A DNA stretch of 64,000 bases from Bacillota bacterium (GTDB lineage: Bacteria > Bacillota > Clostridia > Lachnospirales > Lachnospiraceae), in NCBI GenBank assembly GCA_023457255.1, contig JAEWMB010000007.1, positions 75,089 through 139,088 of the forward strand, read 5' to 3'. The notes beneath the pieces are model-generated. The model saw only the letters and a program-made list of their open reading frames with translations. It did no database searches and was not told the origin of the DNA. Positions within the stretch are counted from its first letter, which is position 1; each line of letters opens with the position of its first letter. The position numbers were made by a program, and so were the translations under genes. Below are positions 9,018 through 17,231 of this stretch, piece by piece.

Positions 9018-9662
9018 ATGGAGGAACAGAGGAAGAATAAAACTGCAATCCCTAGATATCAGCAGATTGCAGTGGAGATAGCATCAAGGATTGCAAGCGA
9101 AGAATATAAGGTCGGAGATAAGATATATGCTCGTTCTTCTATTGCAGGGCAGTATGGAGTGTCGCCCGAAACTGCCAGAAGGGCTATTTGTGTATTGTGT
9201 GATTTAGAAATTGTGACATCCGAAAAAGGTAGTGGTGTAACAATCAAATCAACGGAAAATGCGATAAAATTTATCAAACAGTATAGTAAGCGTCAAACGA
9301 TTGATACAATCAAGGATAATATTCAACAAAGTATTATGAGACAAAGAACAGAGATGGAAATTATGAATCAACATTTGACGGAACTTATTTCTGCATCTGA
9401 GCATTTCCGTTCATTAAATCCATTTATGCCATTTGAAATATTGATTACAAAAGATTGTGTTTATCTTGAAAAAACGGTAGCAGAATTACAATTTTGGCAG
9501 CACACCGGAGCAACTGTAATAGCGATTCGGCGAGGGGAATCCACCATGATTTCACCCGGTCCCTATACTCATATCAAGGAAGAGGATATCTTGTATTTTA
9601 TTACACAGGATGATGCTCCGAACCGGGTTAAAATATTTTTATATCCAACTGGAAATGAATAG
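9018..9662 (+). CDS. busR: BusR-like repressor: GntR winged helix plus RCK_C (TrkA-C) domain
   Basis: The 214-residue protein has a GntR-type winged helix (residues about 12-80; RYQQIAVEIASRI, then YGVSPETARRAICVL), a helical linker (about 85-130) and a C-terminal RCK_C/TrkA-C domain (about 135-210). This is the architecture of BusR of Lactococcus and Streptococcus, which represses glycine betaine uptake genes when its RCK_C domain binds cyclic di-AMP. The next genes encode a betaine/choline-type ABC transporter, and a matching operator lies in between (9913-9949), which strongly supports the same role. A relic of a transposase lies between this gene and its target. The family call is firm; c-di-AMP binding is inferred from the domain. 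Confidence 0.85.
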   Translation: MEEQRKNKTAIPRYQQIAVEIASRIASEEYKVGDKIYARSSIAGQYGVSPETARRAICVLCDLEIVTSEKGSGVTIKSTENAIKFIKQYSKRQTIDTIKDNIQQSIMRQRTEMEIMNQHLTELISASEHFRSLNPFMPFEILITKDCVYLEKTVAELQFWQHTGATVIAIRRGESTMISPGPYTHIKEEDILYFITQDDAPNRVKIFLYPTGNE

Positions 9663-9712
9663 TAAGGTAAGTACCCAAATATGAACGAAACCCTGGATAT
9701 TGGAGGGCTTAA

Positions 9713-9781
9713 TTAAGCAGCTTTTAAGGATTGGATTCTGTATTCTACAGGACTCAGTCCTTTTAGTTTGCCCCTTTTTAG
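9713..9781 (-). mobile_element. Relic of IS3-family transposase (C-terminal end of OrfB)
   Basis: Read on the minus strand, this stretch encodes KLKGLSPVEYRIQSLKAA followed by a stop, which matches the characteristic C-terminal end of IS3/IS150-type OrfB transposases (KLKGLSPVEYR motif). Upstream on the same strand an in-frame stop and loss of similarity show the rest is gone. No intact terminal inverted repeats were recognised. The relic sits between the BusR-like regulator and its transporter operon. Confidence 0.6.
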
Positions 9782-9906
9782 TTAGCACCGATAAACTGCC
9801 TGTTGTCTTAGTGTATAAGGTAGCGGGGCATTCCTTGGCTTATAGATTTTGCAATAAAAAATCCGGGAGGAATTTGATTACTCGTATCGCAGGAAAAGAT
9901 TTTTTC

Positions 9907-9935
9907 TTGACAAAGTGACAACTTTATATTAACAT
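9907..9935 (+). promoter_or_regulatory. Sigma-A promoter of the Opu operon
   Basis: TTGACA at 9907-9912, a 17-base spacer, then TAACAT at 9930-9935. The -35 is perfect and the -10 matches 4 of 6. It lies 71 bases before the first transporter gene and is overlapped by the inverted repeat at 9913-9949. Confidence 0.72.
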
Positions 9936-9949
9936 AGAGGTTGTTACTT
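9913..9949. promoter_or_regulatory. Probable BusR operator
   Basis: AAGTGACAAC (9913-9922) and GTTGTTACTT (9940-9949) form an inverted repeat with one mismatch around a 17-base spacer. As I recall, the BusR operator is AGTGAC and its reverse complement about 22 bases apart; here the hexamers are AGTGAC and GTTACT, 23 bases apart. The site fills the promoter spacer and passes the -10, so a bound repressor would block transcription. Confidence 0.65.
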
Positions 9950-10005
9950 CGAGTGAGAAGGTCAAAAAATGTGCAGAAAATGCGCAGGAATGAGGTGACT
10001 AAAAT

Positions 10006-11142
10006 ATGATTAATTTTACGAATATAACAAAAAGTTTTAAATCAAATAAAATACTAAAAGAGGTTACTTTCAGTGTTGATACCGGTAACCTGGTAGCAAT
10101 TATCGGTGAAAGCGGCTGCGGAAAAACAACATTATTAAAAATGATAAACCGTCTCATTAAGCCAACAAGCGGCTCTATTTCAATTGATGGGGAAGATATT
10201 CTATCATTGGATGAGGTATCGTTACGAAGGAAGATTGGATATGTAATCCAACAAACCGGATTATTTCCACATATGACGATAAAAGAAAACATAGAGATTA
10301 TACCAAAGATTCTTAAAGTGGATTCCGCACATATTACCGAAAATACAAAGAAATTAATGAATATGGTAGGTCTGGATTATGAGGATTTTATTAATCGGTA
10401 TCCAACAGAATTAAGTGGAGGACAGCAGCAAAGAGTTGGGGTTGCCAGAGCATTTGCCAATGACCCTGATGTCATATTGATGGATGAACCATTTTCCGCA
10501 CTTGACCCGATGACAAGGTCTGATTTGCAGGATGAATTGGTAGAATTACAATTTAAATTAAAGAAAACGATAGTTTTTGTTACTCACGATATGGATGAAG
10601 CAATAAAGATAGCAGATAAAATCTGTATTATGAAGGAAGGGCGCATACTTCAATACGATACGCCGGAGAACATCTTAAAAAATCCAATTGATGAGTATGT
10701 ATCAAACTTCGTAGGTGAAAACCGGATATGGTCTTCCCCTGAATTTATCAAGGTACATGACTTTATGATGAATAAGCCAATCACAGCTACAAAAGATCTC
10801 TCAGCCTTAAAATGTATTGATAAAATGCGTCAGCAAAAAGTTGATAGCCTTCTAATTATAAATCCAGAGAATCGCCACTTGCAGGGTATTGTGAAAGCCA
10901 GCCAGATTAGGGCTGTGGGAGACAGGACACAAGCGGCAGAAAACTTCATGGTCACAGATTTTCCAACATTAAATCCCGATAATACTATAGTAGATGCATT
11001 AAAGTTAGTTACAGAACAGCAAATATCAACGATACCAGTCATTAAAGAAGATGGATATTTGGTTGGTTTAGTTACCCGCAGTAATTTAGTTACCACACTA
11101 AGTCAGCAGTACTATAACGGCGATGAGGAGGTGGGTGTATGA
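10006..11142 (+). CDS. opuCA: Osmolyte (betaine/carnitine/choline) ABC transporter ATPase with CBS domains, OpuCA-like
   Basis: The 378-residue protein is an ABC ATPase (Walker A GESGCGKTT near residue 36, signature LSGGQQQRVGVARA near 135, Walker B VILMDEPFSALD near 160, switch His THDMDEA near 192) followed by two CBS motifs at about 255-370. OpuCA-type ATPases power uptake of glycine betaine, carnitine or choline under osmotic stress. The CBS pair of OpuCA in Listeria binds c-di-AMP and inhibits transport, so this gene may be controlled both transcriptionally (BusR-like) and at the protein level. It overlaps the next gene by four bases (ATGA). The start follows GAGG in a copy of the recurring TGCGCAGGAATGAGG sequence. 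Confidence 0.92.
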   Translation: MINFTNITKSFKSNKILKEVTFSVDTGNLVAIIGESGCGKTTLLKMINRLIKPTSGSISIDGEDILSLDEVSLRRKIGYVIQQTGLFPHMTIKENIEIIPKILKVDSAHITENTKKLMNMVGLDYEDFINRYPTELSGGQQQRVGVARAFANDPDVILMDEPFSALDPMTRSDLQDELVELQFKLKKTIVFVTHDMDEAIKIADKICIMKEGRILQYDTPENILKNPIDEYVSNFVGENRIWSSPEFIKVHDFMMNKPITATKDLSALKCIDKMRQQKVDSLLIINPENRHLQGIVKASQIRAVGDRTQAAENFMVTDFPTLNPDNTIVDALKLVTEQQISTIPVIKEDGYLVGLVTRSNLVTTLSQQYYNGDEEVGV

Positions 11143-12704
11143 ATTTCATAGAATATATAGCGAATAATTACGGTCAGATCATAAGGCTTTTATTGGAACA
11201 TATTAAGCTTACCGCTATATCCGTTGGATTTGCCATCTTGATAGGAGTACCGCTAGGTATTTTAATTTCTTATGCAAAAAGAGTGAGTAAACCAATCCTA
11301 ATGGGAGCTAACATAATTCAGGCGATTCCAAGTATGGCACTGTTGGGATTTATGATTCCTTTCTTAGGAATTGGTATGGTTCCAGCGATAGTAGCCGTTA
11401 TCTTGTATTCCTTATTGCCAATTATTAAAAACACATACACCGGAATTGATAATATCAACCCACAGACCTTAGAAGCTGCAAAGGGGATTGGATTAACCCC
11501 CTTCCAGGTGTTAACGAAGGTTCAGATTCCTCTCGCCTTGCCGGTTATTATGGCGGGTGTAAGAATCGCTTCTGTAACTGCAGTTGGTTTAATGACTATG
11601 GCTGCGTTTATAGGTGCCGGGGGGCTCGGATATCTTGTGTTTTCCGGAATTAGAACGGTAAACAGCAATCAGATTTTAGCTGGAGCAATTCCTGCCTGTT
11701 TGCTTGCATTATTTGTAGATTTCCTAATTGGACTTGTAGAAAGGCTGGTAACACCGATTAGTCTGCAAAAGGGTGAAAATAGCGAGAAAAAGAGAAAGCG
11801 AGGTATTCAAAAGGGAATTCTCTCCGGAGCAGTACTTGCTATCATAGCTATTTTTATATTTACGGCAAAAGGAACAAATGCAAGCGATCAAAAAGTGATA
11901 ACAATAGGCTCCAAAGATTATACGGAGCAGGCAATTCTAGGTAATATGGCCGCTGATATCATTGAAGCGAATACAGAGATTAGAGTGGATAGAAAGTTAG
12001 ATCTTGGCGGAACGCAGGTTTGCTTCTCCGCATTAAATAAAGGTGAGATTGATATGTATGTCGAGTATAGTGGAACAGCCTATTCAAGTACGCTGGGGCA
12101 TACGGAGAAGAAAGATAAGGATCAGGTTTTTGACCTGGTAAAAGAGGAATTCAAATCAAAGTATGATATTGATGTTTTAAAACAGATGAGCTTTAATAAT
12201 ACCTATGCATTGGCGGTAACAGAAGAGACTGCCTCAAAGTATCAACTAAAAAAAGTAAGTGATATTGTAAAGATAGCACAAACGATGAAATCAGGTACTA
12301 CCTTTGAATTTTTAAATCGAGAAGATGGATTACCTGGCTTACAAAAGGAATATGGCTTTACGATGGGTGAAACCTTTGCCATGGATGGTGCTCCGAGGTA
12401 CACTGCATTAGTGAATAAGGAGGTTGATGTCATTGATGCTTTTACTACGGACGGATTACTAAAAAAATTCGGATTAACTGTATTAGAAGATGATAAAGCA
12501 TTCTTCCCGCCTTATTATGCCATGCCGATAGTCCGTTCGGAGAGTTTAGCGCAGTATCCGGAAATTATACCACTCTTAGAGGAACTTGGTGAGGTATTAA
12601 CAAATGAAGTGATGCTTGAATTAAACTATCAAGTAGATGAACTGCAAAAAAGCCCTGAAGTTGTAGCTAAGGAATTTTTGCAGAATCAGAATTTAATACC
12701 ATAA
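11139..12704 (+). CDS. Fused permease and substrate-binding protein of osmolyte ABC transporter (OpuCB-OpuCC type)
   Basis: The 521-residue protein joins two normally separate subunits. Residues 1-210 form a five- or six-helix permease with the EAA coupling loop (EAAKGIGLTPFQVLTKVQIPL). A single membrane helix near 225-245 leads to an extracellular quaternary-amine binding domain (about 250-521) beginning IGSKDYTEQAILGNM, with LDLGGTQVCFSAL and IDMYVEYSGTAYSS typical of OpuBC/OpuCC/ChoQ. Tethering the receptor to the permease is known in this family and in lactococcal OpuABC. Together with the overlapping ATPase gene it makes a complete two-gene importer. Exact substrate (betaine, choline or carnitine) cannot be decided by eye. 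Confidence 0.9.
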   Translation: MNFIEYIANNYGQIIRLLLEHIKLTAISVGFAILIGVPLGILISYAKRVSKPILMGANIIQAIPSMALLGFMIPFLGIGMVPAIVAVILYSLLPIIKNTYTGIDNINPQTLEAAKGIGLTPFQVLTKVQIPLALPVIMAGVRIASVTAVGLMTMAAFIGAGGLGYLVFSGIRTVNSNQILAGAIPACLLALFVDFLIGLVERLVTPISLQKGENSEKKRKRGIQKGILSGAVLAIIAIFIFTAKGTNASDQKVITIGSKDYTEQAILGNMAADIIEANTEIRVDRKLDLGGTQVCFSALNKGEIDMYVEYSGTAYSSTLGHTEKKDKDQVFDLVKEEFKSKYDIDVLKQMSFNNTYALAVTEETASKYQLKKVSDIVKIAQTMKSGTTFEFLNREDGLPGLQKEYGFTMGETFAMDGAPRYTALVNKEVDVIDAFTTDGLLKKFGLTVLEDDKAFFPPYYAMPIVRSESLAQYPEIIPLLEELGEVLTNEVMLELNYQVDELQKSPEVVAKEFLQNQNLIP

Positions 12705-12803
12705 AAATAGAGTACTCATCCAATCTGCGTATGCAGTGCATTGATTCAGGGATATGTGCAAAGGGCAGCGAGAAATGAGGTACAAAGGTAATCTATAATT
12801 AGC

Positions 12804-12832
12804 AGATAAGCTTTTTATAGGTTATCTTTTTT
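12804..12832 (+). terminator. Weak terminator after the Opu operon
   Basis: AGATAA (12804-12809) and TTATCT (12822-12827) can pair and are followed by six T. The stem is short. Upstream, at 12764-12780, lies a copy of the recurring GAAATGAGG leader sequence with no gene after it. Confidence 0.4.
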
Positions 12833-12949
12833 ATTACCACAGAGTTTTAAACCTCTTTTTTGTTTAACCCTATGGTTTTTATGGAAGTACAGGTATGGGA
12901 TGCCTTAGGTAACGAATCCAATTAATTCTAAAAAAATCACATTTTCTTA

Positions 12950-12977
12950 TTGACAGCATAAGATATTGTGATATAAT
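12950..12977 (+). promoter_or_regulatory. Consensus promoter of the metal-ATPase operon
   Basis: TTGACA (12950-12955), a 16-base spacer and TATAAT (12972-12977), with an extended -10 TGA. Both hexamers are perfect, so unrepressed expression should be high. The predicted start point near 12984 abuts the operator. Confidence 0.85.
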
Positions 12978-12986
12978 TGAGACAAT

Positions 12987-13008
12987 CAATTAAACGATTG
13001 TTTAATTG
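12987..13008. promoter_or_regulatory. ArsR-type operator
   Basis: CAATTAAAC (12987-12995), GATT, GTTTAATTG (13000-13008) is a perfect 9-bp inverted repeat covering the start of transcription of the HMA/ATPase unit. Size, AT-rich arms and position fit ArsR/SmtB-family operators. A further GTTTAA half-site occurs at about 13015. The likely regulator is the ArsR protein encoded at 8575-8973. Confidence 0.7.
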
Positions 13009-13112
13009 TTCAACTGTTTAACTAGGATAACTATATTATAATCTGGAATAGTTAGCTTGCTTACAAAATACTGAGGTTGAATAAAAAATCAAAAAAGAAG
13101 AGGAGAATAGAT

Positions 13113-13331
13113 ATGAAGAAAGTAGTTAAATTAGAAAATTTAGATTGTGCAAATTGTGCCGCTAAGATGGAAGATGGAATATCTAAAATTGCAGGAGTAG
13201 AGAAGGCGGCAGTGAGTTTTCTTATGCAGAAGATGACAATAGTTGCACCGGAGGAACAGATGGAAGACATTTTAAAACAAGCAGAGAAAGTAATTCATAA
13301 AGTAGAACCAGATGTTATATTAAAATTGTAA
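13113..13331 (+). CDS. Small heavy-metal-associated (HMA) domain protein
   Basis: The 72-residue protein is a single HMA fold; the metal-binding Cys pair is in DCANCAAK near residue 12. Such free-standing HMA proteins deliver metal to, or replace the N-terminal domain of, a P-type ATPase. Here the following ATPase gene has no HMA domain of its own, so the domain has been split into this gene. The ATG at 13113 is preceded by AGGAG; an earlier in-frame start at 13077 would add a basic Lys/Arg-rich tail and lacks a good ribosome binding site. It is the first gene behind the ArsR-type operator. Confidence 0.85.
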   Translation: MKKVVKLENLDCANCAAKMEDGISKIAGVEKAAVSFLMQKMTIVAPEEQMEDILKQAEKVIHKVEPDVILKL

Positions 13332-13426
13332 TTGTTTACTTAATTTAACCTCGGTTTTTAAAATAGTACAAAATAAAACATAGATTTAATATTAGAAGTA
13401 ATTTAAATTGGTGGGAGGTAGTTTCA

Positions 13427-15277
<1,851 letters not shown>

Positions 15278-15335
15278 AAATTAAGAAATAATCAGTATGT
15301 CTAGAGGAGCTTACTTAAAATAAAACCCAATCATT

Positions 15336-15380
15336 AAAACCCTAATTCGTTTGCAGGAGAACAAATGGCTTAGGGTTTTT
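15336..15380 (+). terminator. Terminator after the metal ATPase
   Basis: AAAACCCTAA (15336-15345) and TTAGGGTTTT (15370-15379) are exact reverse complements; the 24-base loop holds a further TTTG/CAAA pair. The A and T tracts on both sides would allow function in either direction. Confidence 0.75.
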
Positions 15381-15540
15381 CTGCTGTAAGAAGATAGATT
15401 TTTTGGATTGAACTGGTTAAGTTAGGATATATGCAGTATAATAAAATCAGATTCAAAAGCGGCAGTTAGTAAGGAAGAAAAAACAAGATAAAAGTATAGC
15501 TACCAAAGTTATCAAGTACCGGGCGGGAGAGAATTCAAAG

Positions 15541-15993
15541 ATGAGCAGAAGCGAAAAAGCAGTATTTACAAATATGTGTATGATTAAAAATGGTGATAAA
15601 ATTTTAGTCCAGGACCGTAAAAATAAAGATTGGCCGGGGGTCACATTTCCCGGAGGACATGTTGAGGCAAACGAATCTTTTGTTAAGTCTGTAATCCGAG
15701 AAGTGAAAGAAGAAACTGGACTTAGTATTAAAAACCCTATTTTATGTGGAATAAAGCAATTTCAAACCAAAGATAAGGAGAGATATGTAGTTTTGTTCTA
15801 TAAAACAAATCAGTTTGAAGGGGAGCTAAAGTCCTCAAAAGAGGGGGAAGTATTTTTTATATCACGTGCTGATCTGACAAAGTATGCGTTAGCGGAGGGT
15901 TTTTTGAATATGCTTAAAGTATTTGAGTCAGAGGATAGGACGGAATGTTATTATCATGAATCTGAGAATGAGTGGAAGCTAGAACTTTTATAG
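15541..15993 (+). CDS. Nudix hydrolase (MutT-like)
   Basis: The 150-residue protein carries a perfect Nudix box, GGHVEANE then SFVKSVIREVKEETGL, which binds Mg2+ and cleaves nucleoside diphosphates linked to another group. Similarity is to the 8-oxo-dGTP/8-oxo-purine branch (MutT/YtkD-like: KNGDKILVQDRKNKDWPGVTFPGGH), so nucleotide-pool cleaning is likely, but substrate cannot be settled from sequence. The 78-base gap to the following FMN enzyme suggests cotranscription without a clear functional link. The start is the first ATG, 21 bases after GGGCGGGAG; spacing is long, so expression may be modest. Confidence 0.85.
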   Translation: MSRSEKAVFTNMCMIKNGDKILVQDRKNKDWPGVTFPGGHVEANESFVKSVIREVKEETGLSIKNPILCGIKQFQTKDKERYVVLFYKTNQFEGELKSSKEGEVFFISRADLTKYALAEGFLNMLKVFESEDRTECYYHESENEWKLELL

Positions 15994-16070
15994 AAGAAAC
16001 ACACGAATCCCATTTTACGGAGATAAATGAAAGAATATTTTGCAATGTGCAGACAGGAGGCAGGATTATA

Positions 16071-16961
16071 ATGGATAATTTAAGGATAGGTGATTCAAAT
16101 CAAATAACCAGAAATTACTTTGACTCATTGTTAGTTGAGATGAGGCATATTGATGCTGTAATACCATCTACAACCCTGAAGCTCTATGGGGAAAAATTTG
16201 ATACTCCTATTATGATGGCAGCGTTATCTCACTTAAATAAGGTAAGGGAAAATGGTATGGTTGAGATGGCAAAAGGAGCTTCTCTTGCAAATGCCGTGAA
16301 CTGGGCAGGAATGGGAGACGAAGAGGAACTGGAAGCTATTACGGCGACAGGAGCGAAAACAATTAAAATCATAAAACCTTATGCTGACAATCAGGTTATA
16401 TTTAAGAAAATTGAGCATGCTCAAAAATGCGGTGTATTGGCGGTCGGAATCGATGTAGATCATGCTTTTTCAGGAAATGGAAAGTATGATAATGTTTTGG
16501 GGTATTCGATGACTTCAAAATCCTTTGATGAAATCAAAGAATTTGTAAAATCAACGCATTTACCCTTTATAATAAAAGGAGTGCTTAGCGAGCAGGATAC
16601 TATAAAATGTCTGGAAGCAGGGGTAAGAGGCATTGTAGTTTCGCACCATCACGGAATCATGAACTACGCGGTACCTCCGTTAAGAGTTCTTCCTAAGATT
16701 GCTTCTATAGTAAAAAAACAGATCCCTATTTTTGTAGATTGCGGAGTGATAAGCGGAATGGATGTCTTTAAAGCACTGGCGTTAGGGGCAAGTGCAGTAT
16801 CCGCAGGCAGGATAATAATGGACCCTCTTTCAAGAGATGGTGCAATTGGCGTGAGAGATAAGATTTTAGAAATGACCGGGGAATTGGCAGGTGTTATGGC
16901 AAGGACTTGTTCCTGCGATATCCATCATATTGACTCCTCTGTCCTTTGGACAAGAGAGTAA
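16071..16961 (+). CDS. FMN-dependent alpha-hydroxy-acid dehydrogenase-like protein
   Basis: The start at 16071 follows AGGAGG (16055-16060); the frame extends upstream to 15972 but overlaps the Nudix gene. The 296-residue TIM barrel has the hallmarks of the L-lactate oxidase/glycolate oxidase family: FMN-stacking N-terminal strand region (TPIMMAAL), an active-site Lys (PFIIKGVL), the catalytic-His loop (GIVVSHHHG near residue 190, where the family has SNHGG), and the phosphate-binding end (DCGVISGMDVFKALALGASAVSAGR). It is shorter than L-lactate oxidases (about 370) and lacks their long loop 4, so the true substrate may differ. It is cytoplasmic. Confidence 0.8.
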   Translation: MDNLRIGDSNQITRNYFDSLLVEMRHIDAVIPSTTLKLYGEKFDTPIMMAALSHLNKVRENGMVEMAKGASLANAVNWAGMGDEEELEAITATGAKTIKIIKPYADNQVIFKKIEHAQKCGVLAVGIDVDHAFSGNGKYDNVLGYSMTSKSFDEIKEFVKSTHLPFIIKGVLSEQDTIKCLEAGVRGIVVSHHHGIMNYAVPPLRVLPKIASIVKKQIPIFVDCGVISGMDVFKALALGASAVSAGRIIMDPLSRDGAIGVRDKILEMTGELAGVMARTCSCDIHHIDSSVLWTRE

Positions 16962-17006
16962 TTGGTGGCTATATAGAAAGGTTTCTGAAAGGGAAGGAGA
17001 GTTTTT

Positions 17007-17129
17007 ATGCGAATTGGCGGAGGAATTGAGAAACCATATTCTAATCCCGATGAATGGTACCGGCTAGTGAGCGAACTTGGAGAGTATGTCCGTCAGCAAG
17101 CGATGCTTGCAGGAGTATCACTTCCATAA
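17007..17129 (+). pseudogene. Relic of sugar-phosphate isomerase/epimerase (xylose isomerase-like TIM barrel)
   Basis: A 40-codon frame with its own GGGAAGGAGA ribosome binding site begins MRIGGGIEKPYSNPDEWYRL, the typical N-terminus of sugar isomerases/epimerases in the AP-endonuclease-2 family, which are normally 260-300 residues. After VSELG it jumps to EYVRQQAMLAGVSLP and stops. The simplest reading is that a large internal part was deleted in frame, leaving both ends. It cannot fold as a barrel. It could be translated as a peptide, but no function is suggested. Confidence 0.55.
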
Positions 17130-17168
17130 GGAACCGAACAATATCATGAAGATAAAAAATAAAAGAAG

Positions 17169-17189
17169 GCGCAGACAAATCATCTGCGC
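17169..17189 (-). terminator. Terminator of the LTA-synthase-like gene
   Basis: GCGCAGA (17169-17175) and TCTGCGC (17183-17189) pair around a 7-base loop. Read on the minus strand the hairpin is followed by CTTCTTTTATTTTTT, so it serves the minus-strand gene ending at 17232, in the space where the two strands converge. Confidence 0.7.
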
Positions 17190-17231
17190 TATCTCTTATT
17201 CTTGGTATTTATTTTTGGAATCCATCTCTGA

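Noticed and set aside
9700..9918. Plus-strand 72-codon frame between busR and the Opu operon
   Set aside because: It starts with TTG, lacks family similarity, and runs opposite to the transposase relic and into the promoter/operator.
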